Of a stretch of DNA of 64,000 nt, positions 45,394 through 55,100 are shown one piece after another. Under the pieces are notes generated by a model, which saw only the letters and a list, made by a program, of their open reading frames with translations, was not told the DNA's origin and searched no databases. The position numbers and the translations under genes were made by a program. The stretch is taken from the NCBI RefSeq assembly GCF_001425685.1, contig NZ_LMCY01000033.1, forward strand, positions 116,221-180,220, read 5' to 3'. The stretch comes from Massilia sp. Root335. Its GTDB lineage: Bacteria; Pseudomonadota; Gammaproteobacteria; Burkholderiales; Burkholderiaceae_D. How positions within the stretch are numbered: position 1 is the stretch's first letter; every line of letters starts with the position of its first letter.

Positions 45394-46305
45394 ATGAACG
45401 TCGAACCGAACGACTTGCTGCTGTTCGCCCGCATCGTCGAGGCAGGCAGTTTCAGCATGGCGGCGCAGCGCCTCGACCTGCCCAAGTCGACGGTTTCGCG
45501 CCGCATCGCGATGCTGGAGGCGAGCGTGGGCGAGCGCCTGCTGCAGCGCACGACGCGCCGCCTGATGCTGACGGAGTTCGGCGCGAGCCTGCTGGAGCAC
45601 GCGCGCAAGGTGGCGGAAGAAGTGGAGGCGGCCGGCGCGCTGGCGCAGCACCGCCAGGCCGAACCCAGCGGCAAGCTGCGCATCTCGATGCCGCAGGATT
45701 TCGCCAACGTCGTCATGGTCGAGATGATTCCGCGCTTCGTCGAGCGCTATCCGGCCGTGTCGCTGGAACTGGACCTGTCGCCGCGGCGCGTGGACCTCGT
45801 CGCGGAGAACTTCGACATCGCGATCCGCATGGGCGACCTGCCGGAAGACTCGACCCTGGCCGCGCGCCGCATCGCCCTGCAGCGTTTCGGCTTGTACGCG
45901 GCGCCGTCCTACCTCGCGCGGCGCGGCCTGCCCGAACAGCCGGACGATCTGCTGCGGCACGACCTGCTGTGCATCCTCAGCCGCACGGGCGGCGCCGCGC
46001 CGTGGGTCCTGCAGCGCGGCAAGGTGCGGTGGGAAAAGGAACTGACGGCGCGGCTGACGGCCAATTCACCCCAGCTGCTGGCGCGCATCGCGTGCAGCGG
46101 GGTCGGCATTGCGGCGAGCACGGATTTCATCGTGGCGAAACACGTCAACAGGGGCGAGCTGGTGCGGGTGCTGCCGGAATGGGAGATGCCGGTCGCGACC
46201 GGCTGGGCCGTGTTTCCGGGCCGGCGCCTGATGCCCGCGAAGACGCGGGCGTTCCTCGACATGATGGACGAGATGTTCTGCAAGGACCAGGACAAGCCGG
46301 CCTGA
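45394..46305 (+). CDS. LysR-family transcriptional regulator
   Basis: A 303-residue regulator. The winged HTH (about 1-62) reads LLLFARIVEAGSFSMAAQRLDLPKSTVSRRIAMLEASVGERLLQRTTRRLMLTEFG, the canonical LysR pattern. The rest is a two-lobed effector domain (about 90-300). Divergence from azoR-pirin suggests that it senses quinones, electrophiles or a related signal and activates that operon. Confidence 0.93.
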   Translation: MNVEPNDLLLFARIVEAGSFSMAAQRLDLPKSTVSRRIAMLEASVGERLLQRTTRRLMLTEFGASLLEHARKVAEEVEAAGALAQHRQAEPSGKLRISMPQDFANVVMVEMIPRFVERYPAVSLELDLSPRRVDLVAENFDIAIRMGDLPEDSTLAARRIALQRFGLYAAPSYLARRGLPEQPDDLLRHDLLCILSRTGGAAPWVLQRGKVRWEKELTARLTANSPQLLARIACSGVGIAASTDFIVAKHVNRGELVRVLPEWEMPVATGWAVFPGRRLMPAKTRAFLDMMDEMFCKDQDKPA

Positions 46306-46308
46306 GCG

Positions 46309-46896
46309 TCAGGCGGATACGTGCGCCGTGCCCTTCGTGCCGCGCATGCCGGCCAGCAGGATGCAGCCGAACACGATCTCGACGGCCGCGCCCGTGAATG
46401 CGACGGCGGCCGGCGGCGCGTGCCGCGCGGCCAGCGCATAGCCAGCCAGCGCCAGCACGGCGCCGCACACCCAGAACAGCTTGCGGCCGAACAGCGTGGC
46501 GAACGTCAGGTAGCGGCCGCCGATCACGAACAGCATCGCGGGGAAGAACAGATCGATGCGCCACACCGAGATGCCGTAGACGAGGGCCAGCATCATGATC
46601 ATCCAGATGGTCGTCGCGAAGGCCAGCATGCCCAGCGGGTTGCCGGCCGCATGGCGCGCGGAGCGGCCCAGCGCGCGCGTGAGCAGCGCGGAGACTGGAT
46701 GGATCAGTACGCCGCCCGCGTACAGCGCCCAGACGGCGGCTTGCGGCGAGCGCGTCAGGCAGACGGCGCCGGCGATGGCCCAGACCGACCCGGACACGAA
46801 CAGGCCGGGCGCGCCGCCCAGGTAGGCCGTGCGCATGTCCTGCTGCGCGGCGGCGAACGTCAGTGAGGCGGGAGGCGGTGATGGCGTGGCGTGCAT
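46309..46896 (-). CDS. Multi-pass membrane protein of unknown function
   Basis: A 195-residue protein; the start at 46896 has GGAG nine bases upstream. About six hydrophobic helices are visible, with motifs AYLGGAPGLFVSGSVWAIAG, LTRALGR, NPLGMLAFATTIWMIMML and FWVCGAVLALAGY. The pattern resembles uncharacterised DUF7010-type membrane proteins, but I am not certain of the family. Convergent with the LysR gene, whose stop is 3 bases away. Confidence 0.72.
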   Translation of the reverse strand: MHATPSPPPASLTFAAAQQDMRTAYLGGAPGLFVSGSVWAIAGAVCLTRSPQAAVWALYAGGVLIHPVSALLTRALGRSARHAAGNPLGMLAFATTIWMIMMLALVYGISVWRIDLFFPAMLFVIGGRYLTFATLFGRKLFWVCGAVLALAGYALAARHAPPAAVAFTGAAVEIVFGCILLAGMRGTKGTAHVSA

Positions 46897-46960
46897 GGCG
46901 TGCTCCGTGAAAGAGAAATGCCATGCTGACACGAAACAGTTGTCAGTACAATATCTTTTT

Positions 46961-47812
46961 TTACGCCGGCCGGTTGCCCATCATCTCGCCCAGGCGCACG
47001 GCACGTTCCGGCGCCCAGTCCGGGTTGAAGCGGATCGTGCCGGGACGGAACAGCATGACGATCGTCGAGCCGAGCAGGAAGCGGCCCATTTCCTCGCCTT
47101 TTTTCAGGACGATCTCGCGGTCCGCGTACGTCCATTCCGTCACCTTCTGCATGCGCGGCGGATTCACGACGCCGTGCCAGACGGTCGCCATGCTGCCCAC
47201 GATCGTCGCGCCCACGAGCACCAGCGCGAACGGGCCGTGCTCGGGCGATTCGAACACGCACACGACGCGTTCGTTGCGCGCGAACAGGTTCGGCACGCCG
47301 CGCGCCGTCGTCGGGTTGACGGAGAACAGGGCGCCCGGCACGTAGATCATCCGCATCAGTTTGCCGTCGCACGGCATGTGCAGGCGGTGGTAATCCTTCG
47401 GCGACAGGTACAGGTTGGCGAAGCAGCCGTGGCGGAATTGACTTGCCAGCGTGGCGTCGCCGCCGACCAGTTCGGTCGTCGTGAAGCGGTGGCCTTTCGC
47501 CTGCAGGATGTGGTGGTCGTCGATGGCGCCGAACTGGCTGATGGCGCCGTCGACCGGGCAGACGAAGTCGGCGTCGGCCAGCGGACGCACGCCTTCCCTC
47601 AGCGGCCGCGTGAAGAATTCGTTGAAGCTTTTATAGCTCGCGATATCGGCATTCTCGGCCTCGGCCATGTTGACGCCATATTTGGCGACGAACCAGCGGA
47701 TCAGGCGCGTCGTGATCGTGCCGCCCTTGGCACCGGCCACGCGGCCGGCGAAGGTCGTGAGGCGCCTCTTCGGCAGCAGATACTGGGGCAGGACTTTCAG
47801 GCGATCGGACAC
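46961..47812 (-). CDS. psd: Phosphatidylserine decarboxylase proenzyme
   Basis: A 283-residue Psd that makes phosphatidylethanolamine at the inner membrane. It starts with GTG at 47812 after CGAGG. Self-cleavage at LGST (Gly248-Ser249) yields the pyruvoyl group on Ser249. The catalytic partners are Asp88 (CPVDGAIS) and His145 (DYHRLHMP). Length matches the short beta/gamma-proteobacterial type. The upstream AT-rich stretch at 47.87-48.04 kb probably holds its promoter. Confidence 0.96.
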   Translation of the reverse strand: MSDRLKVLPQYLLPKRRLTTFAGRVAGAKGGTITTRLIRWFVAKYGVNMAEAENADIASYKSFNEFFTRPLREGVRPLADADFVCPVDGAISQFGAIDDHHILQAKGHRFTTTELVGGDATLASQFRHGCFANLYLSPKDYHRLHMPCDGKLMRMIYVPGALFSVNPTTARGVPNLFARNERVVCVFESPEHGPFALVLVGATIVGSMATVWHGVVNPPRMQKVTEWTYADREIVLKKGEEMGRFLLGSTIVMLFRPGTIRFNPDWAPERAVRLGEMMGNRPA

Positions 47813-48044
47813 GGTGAACCTCGAAATAAAGACGCGCCATTATAGCGGCGCGGGCGTTCGCGAAAATGGTTTTGCCAAAAAGCATTAATTATTCGGCAAA
47901 GTGGCCGGAATGCTTCGCTTATGCATATCAAAAATATTTACGCTTAGGCAACAATGCGTCGGAAATCTGGTGGACAATGGCGGCCGTGCTATTTTTTGCC
48001 ATTCTGACATGCATATCGTGATGACGCCATCCCGCTTGACCACC
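47813..48044. other. AT-rich intergenic stretch upstream of psd
   Basis: About 230 bases, unusually AT-rich for this window (AAAAAGCATTAATTATTCGG, CAAAAATATTTACGC). They contain two ATGCATATC copies near 47919 and 48010. No gene is seen. It should hold the psd promoter and may bind nucleoid or global regulators. Confidence 0.5.
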
Positions 48045-48134
48045 GGGGTCAGAGCCCGTTTTTGAGCAATAGCTTGACTGGAATTTCAAGCGGCATGGCC
48101 TGCGAGCAAAGTCTCGAAAAAGGGCTCTGACCCC
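48045..48134. mobile_element. 90-bp inverted-repeat element (MITE-like)
   Basis: Perfect 13-bp terminal inverted repeats GGGGTCAGAGCCC (48045-48057) and GGGCTCTGACCCC (48122-48134), extended inward by a TTTTT/AAAAA match. The 64-base interior is non-coding. The size and ends suggest a miniature inverted-repeat element or a large stem-loop. No transposase is near, and no clear target-site duplication was seen. Confidence 0.55.
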
Positions 48135-48219
48135 GAATTCACGACTTCAGGCCAGCCGCATCGCGACGGCCCCGCAGGCGATGAGGGCGACGGCCGCCAG
48201 GCGATGGCGGCGTCCGGCG

Positions 48220-49479
48220 TCACGCCTGCTCGGCGACCGGTGCCGTCTCCGGTATGCCGTGGCGACGGAAGTAGCGGTGCGCGACCAGCAGCGCCGCGGC
48301 CTGCATCGCCGCGCACAGGAAGAACGGCCCGCCCATGCGCCAGTCCAGCGGCGGCAGGTGGCTCGCCGCGCGCAGCAGCTCGGTGCCGACGAGGGGCATG
48401 ATGACGAGGCCGATGCTGCTGACCGATTGCAGGGAGCCCATCAACTCGCCCTGTTCGCGCGGCGACGACGATTTCGACAGGATGCCCTGCAGCGCCGGGC
48501 CGGCGGCGAACGACAGCAGGTTGCACACGATGAAGACGTACATCATCCAGCCGTGCGTCGCGACCGCGTACAGGAAATAGGTGACGGCGCCGGATGCGAG
48601 GCCGATCAGCGACAGCCGCACTTCGCCGAAGCGCCGGATCAGCCGTGCGAGCAGCCCGGCCTGCACGACGATCGAGCACACGCCCACGCAGAACAGGGCG
48701 ATGCCATTGTCGCCCGGGGTCCAGTTGAACCGGAACGTCGTGTACAGGACCCACGTCGTCTGCAGCGTCATCTGGGCGAAGGCGACGAGCGCGTAGACGA
48801 CGATGAGGCCCCGGATGTCGGTCCGCCGCACGAGGCGCAGCAGGGCGCCGAACGGATTGATGCGCGCCCACAGGAACGGCGTGCGGCGTTCGCGCGGCAG
48901 CGATTCCGGCACGGCGATCCAGCCGTACACGAAGTTCGCGGCGGACAGCGCGGCCGCCAGGTAGAACGGCAGGTGCAGTCCCATATTGCCCAGCAGGCCG
49001 CCCAGCATCGGGCCGCAGATGAAGCCGAAACCGAACGCCGCGCCGATCTTGCCGAAGCTTTTCGCGCGGTTCTCCGGCGTCGACACGTCCGACGCGTACG
49101 CCGACGCCACCGACATGCTGGCCGACGACGCGCCGCCGATGATCCGGCCGATGAACAGGCAGGCGAGATTCGGCGCCCACGCCGTGGCGAGGAAGTTGAT
49201 GCACATGCCGCCCATCGAATACAGCAGCACGGGACGGCGTCCGATGCGGTCGGACAGCGCGCCGACCAGCGGCATGAACAGGAATTGCATCAGGCCGAAC
49301 GTGGAGCCGAGCACGCCGTACCACAGCGCCTGCTGCTCGCGGTCGGCGACGAATGTGCCGACGAGGTTCGGCAGCACGGGCACGATGAGGCCGATGCCGA
49401 GCATGTCGATGAACACGCAGATCAGGACGAAATTCAGGTTGCCGGACGGGGTCCTGGCAAGAGTCGTGCTGCTGGTCAT
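48220..49479 (-). CDS. MFS drug efflux transporter, TetA-like
   Basis: A 419-residue, 12-helix major facilitator. Motifs [18 protein letters not shown] (helix 1), [14 protein letters not shown] (loop 2-3 signature) and [13 protein letters not shown] (antiporter motif C) place it in the DHA1 group with TetA-type proteins. It should export a drug or other toxic compound by proton antiport. No tetR-like gene is adjacent, so real tetracycline resistance cannot be inferred. Confidence 0.9.
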   Translation of the reverse strand: MTSSTTLARTPSGNLNFVLICVFIDMLGIGLIVPVLPNLVGTFVADREQQALWYGVLGSTFGLMQFLFMPLVGALSDRIGRRPVLLYSMGGMCINFLATAWAPNLACLFIGRIIGGASSASMSVASAYASDVSTPENRAKSFGKIGAAFGFGFICGPMLGGLLGNMGLHLPFYLAAALSAANFVYGWIAVPESLPRERRTPFLWARINPFGALLRLVRRTDIRGLIVVYALVAFAQMTLQTTWVLYTTFRFNWTPGDNGIALFCVGVCSIVVQAGLLARLIRRFGEVRLSLIGLASGAVTYFLYAVATHGWMMYVFIVCNLLSFAAGPALQGILSKSSSPREQGELMGSLQSVSSIGLVIMPLVGTELLRAASHLPPLDWRMGGPFFLCAAMQAAALLVAHRYFRRHGIPETAPVAEQA

Positions 49480-49551
49480 GGCCTTCCCGGAATGAAGCGG
49501 AAAGCGCTTATGGTAGCACCGATTGCCCTGCCGGCAACACCGGCCGTCCCG

Positions 49552-50244
49552 TCAAACGCCGGCCTGCGGCATGCCGCTCCATTCGCGGGCGAAGGCGCCG
49601 CGGAAGTCCGTCAACGCGGCCAGCCGCGCCTCGGCGAGCGTGCGGCCGGCCACCGTCTGCATCATGGCCGGGAGGCGCGCCAGCTTGGCCTCGATGTGGT
49701 CGAGGGCATAGGCTTTGTCGTCGAGCGGACGGTCGTGCGCGAGCGGATCGCTGCCGTGGGCCAGGCTGCTGCCCATCCGGCCCGCGATGTAGAACATGCG
49801 CGCCAGGCCGACCAGGCCAAGGCCGTCCAGGCGGTCGGCGTCCTGCACGATGCGCGCCTCCAGCGTCGTCGCGGGCACGGCGGCGGAAAAGCTGTGCGCC
49901 TCGATCGCGTGGGCGACGCCCGCCAGTTTATCGGCCGGAAAATCGAGCGCGGCCAATCTCTCGCCGGCCAGTTCCGCCGACAGCCGCGACGCCACGCTGC
50001 GGCGCGGATCGTCCTTCGGCACGTTGACGAGATCGTGCAGATAGCAGGCCGCCAGCACGACGAGCGCGTCCGCCTGCGGGTAATGCGCCAGCAGCGCCTG
50101 CGCATTGCGCCACACGCGCTCGAAATGGTTCAGGTCGTGGGCGCCGTCCGGGCCCTGTTCCGCGACCGCGGCGGCGGCCAGCGCGGCCAGGCGCGCCTGC
50201 CAGGCAGCGAGTTCAGGAGGGCGTTCGTAGTGCGTCGTCTGCAT
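49552..50244 (-). CDS. HD-domain phosphohydrolase
   Basis: A 230-residue cytoplasmic protein; the start at 50244 gives the natural HD-family N-terminus, whereas longer frames read Arg/Cys-rich shadow of the RNase H-like gene. Metal ligands appear in HDLNHFERVW, CYLHDLVN and VQDADRLDGLG, typical of YedJ-like HD hydrolases. The substrate is probably a nucleotide or phosphate ester. The 5' end overlaps the RNase H-like gene by 32 bases, so the two are co-transcribed and coupled. Confidence 0.85.
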   Translation of the reverse strand: MQTTHYERPPELAAWQARLAALAAAAVAEQGPDGAHDLNHFERVWRNAQALLAHYPQADALVVLAACYLHDLVNVPKDDPRRSVASRLSAELAGERLAALDFPADKLAGVAHAIEAHSFSAAVPATTLEARIVQDADRLDGLGLVGLARMFYIAGRMGSSLAHGSDPLAHDRPLDDKAYALDHIEAKLARLPAMMQTVAGRTLAEARLAALTDFRGAFAREWSGMPQAGV

Positions 50245-50914
50245 CGGATTCGTCGAAGGAAAAGTTCGCGAGCGCACGCTGCGACAGCGCGTCCGCATCG
50301 GTGTTCTTGTGGCGCGGCACCCAGCGCAGGCGCACGTCGGGCAGGCCGGCGAGCAGGGCATGCACGCGGCTGCGGTAGGGCGCCAGCGCCGGCGCGGCGT
50401 ACAGGTCGGGGCCGGCGACGTCGTCAATCACGACCCGGCTGTCGCCATGGATCGTGAGGTCGCGCGCGCCGTGCGCGACGGCCGCTTCCAGCAGGGCGAT
50501 CAGGGCGCGGTATTCGGCCTCGCTGCTGTTGCCGTGGCCGGCCGGGCGGGCGATCTCGACCCGGATGCCGGCGGGCCCGTCGAGCCGGGCGCCGATGCCG
50601 CAGCGGCCCGGGTTCGGCTTGGCGGAGCCGTCGAACCAGCCGCGCCAGGCGCTGGGCGGGCCGTCGTGGCGGGCCGCGCGGCGCGCGTCGGCGGCGGCTT
50701 TCCCGGCGGCGCGGGCGGCGTCGCGTGCCGCCTGGGCGGCCAGCATGCCGGTGCGCGCGGCGACGAGGGCGGCGAGGCCCTGGGTGCCGGCCGCTGCTTC
50801 CAGGGTGCGGCGCAGCGCCTGGTCGGCCGGCAACCCGGCGGCGCGCGCCAGGCGGCGGCTGGCGGCGCGCTCGGCTTTATAGGCGATCCGGTCCAGGTCA
50901 GGGAAGTCGTTCAT
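50213..50914 (-). CDS. RNase H-fold protein with helical N-terminus
   Basis: A 233-residue protein. The N-terminal 90 residues are Ala/Arg-rich helix. The C-terminal RNase HI fold (about 93-215) has the acidic residues in WFDGSAKPNPGRCGIGARL, SSEAEYRALIALLEA, IHGDSRVVIDDV and HKNTDADALSQRA, so the active site seems complete. It probably cleaves RNA in RNA:DNA hybrids. The YRALI/reverse-transcriptase-like style marks the non-RnhA subgroup often found besides true RnhA. Confidence 0.82.
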   Translation of the reverse strand: MNDFPDLDRIAYKAERAASRRLARAAGLPADQALRRTLEAAAGTQGLAALVAARTGMLAAQAARDAARAAGKAAADARRAARHDGPPSAWRGWFDGSAKPNPGRCGIGARLDGPAGIRVEIARPAGHGNSSEAEYRALIALLEAAVAHGARDLTIHGDSRVVIDDVAGPDLYAAPALAPYRSRVHALLAGLPDVRLRWVPRHKNTDADALSQRALANFSFDESDADDALRTPS

Positions 50915-50956
50915 GCCGTGAGGATACCTGCTTTTCGCTGACGTCGTGTCCGCGAA

Positions 50957-50984
50957 GAAAAACAGCACCGGGCGGTGCTGTTTT
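50957..50984 (-). terminator. Bidirectional-type rho-independent terminator
   Basis: A perfect 11-bp stem AAAACAGCACC/GGTGCTGTTTT with loop GGGC. On the minus strand it ends in a U-run (five A on the plus strand at 50958-50962), 10 bases past the stop of the WxxGxW protein gene. Confidence 0.85.
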
Positions 50985-50993
50985 CATGGTGCA

Positions 50994-51542
50994 TCAACGG
51001 CGGTAGGGATTGTCCGGCCGGTGATCCCGGCGGTTCGGCACGCCGTCGCCGTCGCGGTCGCGGTCGTAGCGGTTCGGCACGCCGTCGCGGTCTTCGTCGT
51101 GGCGCCGGCCGCCGCGTTCGTAGCGGTCGGGGACGCCGTCGCGGTCGCGGTCGCGGTAGTAGGCGCGGTCGCCGTAGTAGCGGTCGCCGCGGCGCTCGAA
51201 GCGATCGGGCACGCCGTCGCGGTCGCGGTCACGGCCGTATGGCGCCCACGCGGCCGGCTGCATATACCAGCCGCCATTGCCTTGATACCAGGCGGGTGCG
51301 CGGTAGACATAGCCCGGACGCTCGACCACCCAGAACCCCGGCGCCCAGACGTGGCGGCGGCCGTTCCATTCCCAGTGGCCGGGCGCCCACACATAGCCGT
51401 GGCGCGGCGCGGGGACGCGTTCGTACAGCGGGGCCGGCGGCGCGGTGCCGATGTAGAGGCTGACGTTGCTGTAAGCCATCGAAGGGAGCGGTGCTGCGGC
51501 GGCGCCGATGGCGATCAGGGCGGCAAGAGTGAGGTGTTTCAT
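50994..51542 (-). CDS. Exported WxxGxW / calcium-repeat protein
   Basis: A 182-residue protein with a Sec signal peptide (about 1-23, ending SMA); the start at 51542 follows GGAGACC. The middle has WVWAPGHWEWNGRRHVWAPGFW-type WxxGxW repeats (about 50-75), as in many beta-proteobacterial envelope proteins. The C-terminal half is made of Asp-rich DRDGVPDR and DGDGVPNR repeats, like thrombospondin type 3 calcium-binding units. It is likely a periplasmic or surface protein that binds calcium. Function unknown. Confidence 0.85.
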   Translation of the reverse strand: MKHLTLAALIAIGAAAAPLPSMAYSNVSLYIGTAPPAPLYERVPAPRHGYVWAPGHWEWNGRRHVWAPGFWVVERPGYVYRAPAWYQGNGGWYMQPAAWAPYGRDRDRDGVPDRFERRGDRYYGDRAYYRDRDRDGVPDRYERGGRRHDEDRDGVPNRYDRDRDGDGVPNRRDHRPDNPYRR

Positions 51543-51691
51543 GTTGGTCTCCAATCCGGACTGCGGATGAAACCAATATAGCGCGGGGTGCTGCTGGATT
51601 CAGCAGTTGAAGCAGATGCTTACATCTGAAACAGATTACGTCGAGGAACGTGCGGACGGCGGCGCGGGCGCGCGGCCGTCCACGGTGCACG

Positions 51692-51910
51692 TCATGCGCG
51701 GCTCCGCACGCGTTCCAGCGCCAGCATCTGCTGTTTTTCGACCGGCGTCAGGCGCTTGGCGGTGACGTGCACGACCGGGATGCCGGCCGTCGTCGCGTAG
51801 ACCGGGGCGGTCGCTTGCGCGGGCTTGACGCTGTCGGCGGCGACGCTCGCGACGCCGGCCAGGCTCAGTGCGACCAGGAAGGCGGCTTCCATGTGCTTGA
51901 TGACGTTCAT
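51692..51910 (-). CDS. Small exported protein
   Basis: A 72-residue protein; the start at 51910 is fixed by GAGGAGAA upstream. A signal peptide (about 1-26, LVALSLAGVASVAA) is followed by a short mature part with VVHVTAKRLTPVEKQQMLALERV. No family is recognised. Gene order and ribosome site support it as real. Confidence 0.7.
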   Translation of the reverse strand: MNVIKHMEAAFLVALSLAGVASVAADSVKPAQATAPVYATTAGIPVVHVTAKRLTPVEKQQMLALERVRSRA

Positions 51911-52107
51911 GATGTTCTCCTCGGGGTGGTGGGTGGATGAAGCGTTTGTCGATGTGTGTACTGTAGCCACAAGGCTTCCCGGTCTCCAGCGGCGTGCGAC
52001 GGACCGCAAGAAACGCGGGATGAAGCGCACGAAATCGCGACCGGCGTGCCGTTCCTTTCACCCGCCCCCGGCTAGGTGCGCACGGGCACAACAGAGGGGG
52101 AATACCG

Positions 52108-55100
52108 ATGATCGGAGCGCTCGTCGAGGCCGTTGCGGCAAACCGGACGCGCTGGCGGCGCGCGCGCAACCTGCGCGCCGCCAAGCGCCCGCCGGCGCCC
52201 GCGCGCGCACGGGCGCGCGTGGCCGGCCCGGCACCGCTGCGCTGGCTCACGGCCGGCTGCGTGCTGATGGCCGCGGCGGGCGCCGTCCTCATCGTCGTGC
52301 ACGCGCGCTGGCTGGCCGCGGCCGGCGCGATTGCGCCCGGTGACGGCGCCGCGCGCTTCCAGTCTGTGCTGCCGGGCCTCGCGTTCACCGTGCCGCAAGC
52401 CGAGGGCGCAACGGTGCGCACGCGCGGCGCGGCGGCGCTGCTCATCCTGTCCGGCATGCGCGCCGGCCCCGTGCACCGCGTCGACCTGTGCGGCCAGCTC
52501 GCGGACCGCACGCGCCCCGGCCGCCTGCTGCCGCTGCGTATCGGCTGGACGTTCGCCGACCTGGCCGGCCTCGAAGCGCCGCGCAACGTGCTGCTGACCG
52601 ACCGGCCGATGCCGCGCGTGCGCATCGACGGCCGCGCCGCGCCGGATGCGCCCGACCTGAGCCTGCGCTGGGACGGCCAGGCGCAGTGGCTGGCCGCCGG
52701 CGCCGGGCCGGTGGGCGGGGCGACGGGCCAGGCCGCGCTGCGCGGCGACGGCTGGCTGACGTGGCAGGGCGGCGCGCTGCGCCTGCAGCGCCGGGCGAGC
52801 GGCGCGTGTCCGCTGGCCGGCGAACTGCTCGTGCAGCCCTATAGTCCGGCGCCCGCACGGCGCGCCCTCGTCGTCGCGCTGCCTGCGGACGGCCCGGCCG
52901 TCGAGGCGCTGCTGGCGCCGGGCGACTATCGCGTGCCGGCGGCGTCCGCGCCGGCGCTGGAAGACGAGCAGTTGTTCGCGCAACTGAGCGCCCGCGGCCT
53001 CGTGCGCCTCGGCGCGAACGGCCTGGCCGAGCTGGCCCCGCCCGACCTGGCCGCGTGGCGCGCGGCCGGCAAGACGCCGTGGGATGGCGTCACGCTCGAC
53101 GGCGACGCGCTGCGCCTGCTGGAGCGCCTGTACCGCCGCGCCGACGGCGATTTCGTGCGCGAGCAGGTACGCATCTTCAATGCCGAACGGCGCCTGCTCG
53201 CCTGGCGCGTGCCCGGCGCGGACGCCGCGAGGATGCCCGGCACCTGGCGCGCCGACGCCGTGCTGGGCGCGGCAACGGCGGCGACGACGGCGCCGGTGCC
53301 GCTGGCGGACGACATGCCGCCCTCGATGGCGCGCCTGTTCGCGCGGCTGCCGCAGGGCTGGGCCCCGTGGCAGCGCGTGGACGCGTGGCCGGCGGGCGCC
53401 TTTGCTGCGCGCGTGCACCTGCATCTGGCGGCGCCGGCCCGTGCCGGCGACAGCATCCGGCTGATGCTCGCGGGCCGCCTGCGCCACGTGGCGGGCGCGC
53501 GGCTGCGTAGCGATCCGCAGCCCGCTTGCGACGGCCGCGCGTGCGGTGCGCCCGACGAGGTGCAGGTGCTCGACCTGCTGCCGGACGCGGGCGCCGGCGA
53601 GATCGTGCTGGACGCCGACCCGCTGCCGCCCGCGGCCCTCGCCACGCCGGGCGATGCGCGCTACCGCCACCTCGTCGTGCGCGCCGGCCGCCTCGCCTGG
53701 CAGGCGCTCGGCCCGGCCGCGGCCCGCGCGCCGGCGCCACTGGCCGACGTCGTGCTGGCCGACCGCGCCGGCGTCCCGCTGTGGCGCGCCGGCGCCCCGA
53801 CCGATGCGGCGCGCGCGGCCGGCCTGGCGACCTTGCTGGGCGTGCGGGCGAACCAGCCCGGCAGCGTCGCCGCGATGCTGGGCCGGCTTCCGGGTGCCCA
53901 TCACGCGGCGCGCCTCACGCTGGACGCCGGCCTGCAGGCGGCCGCGCAGGCCGCGCTGGAGTGCATCGCCATGCGCCGCGGCCGGTGGGACGGCGCGGCG
54001 TGCAGCGGCGCCGGCGCCGTGCCGGCCGGGCGGCAGGCGGGCGTCGTCCTGCTCGACACGGAGACGGGCGCCATCCTCGCGGCGGCCGGGGCGGGCATGC
54101 CGGCGGTGGATGCCGCGAACTGGCGCGAGGCGCGCGACTTCGACCGCGTCGACCCGGCCGCGAGCCCGCTGCGCCTGCCCGCGCTGCAGCACGACGGCGG
54201 CGCGGAACGGGCGCCGGGGTCGACGTTCAAGATCGTCAGCGCCCTCGGCCTGGAGCTTGCGGCGCGCTCCGACCAGCAACTGGACGCCTTGCTGGACGGC
54301 CTGCCGCTGGCCGGCATCAACGCCGTGGCGCGCGCGCGCGGCTTCGCGTTCCGCACCGACGCGCCCACCTATCCGCTGGACGGCCGCGCCCACATCACGA
54401 ACTTCCGCGACCAGGGGCTGGACCGGCGCGCGCACGACGGCCGGCTCGGCGTCGCGCAGGCGCTGACGTACAGCCTGAACACGTGGTTCGCATGGATGGG
54501 CGAGTTGTCGGACCGGAGCCTGCGCGGCCGGCCCGACGGCGGCGTTCCCGACCTGCAGCCATTGGCGCCGGATGCGCTGGATGCGGTGCGGCCGATCGTC
54601 GCGATGGCGCGCCGGCTCGGCTTCGGCCAGGCGCTGCGCCTCGACGGCGGGCTGCTGCCGGCGGACTACCCGTGGTCGGCATGGGATGCGCTGCAGGCGA
54701 CGCCGGCCGGCATCGACCCGATCCACACGCGCCACGAGCTGCGCCAGATGGCGATCGGGCTGCGCATGCAGGCGACGCCGCTGCAGATGGCCCTCGCGGC
54801 GGGCGCCGTCGGCCAGGGGCGGGTGATCGTGCCGCACTTGCTGGGAGAGCTCGACGGCGTCGCGGCGGCGCCCGTCGCCGGGCCGGCGCTGGGCGTGCGC
54901 CTGGACCGCATCCGCGCCGGCATGAAGGGCGTCGTCGACGTAGGCACCGCATCCGGCGCGTTCCGTGCCCCGGAACTGGCCGGCATCCGCCGTGGCCTGT
55001 CCGGCAAGACGGGGACGGCGCCGGTGGGCGACGGCACGCTCGCCACGGTCTGGTTCACGGGCTGGCTGGAGCCGCACAGCGTGCCGGGGCAGGACCACCG

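Noticed and set aside
48220-49479. Tetracycline resistance determinant
   Set aside because: The protein is TetA-like only at family level. No tetR operator pair is present, so resistance cannot be claimed.
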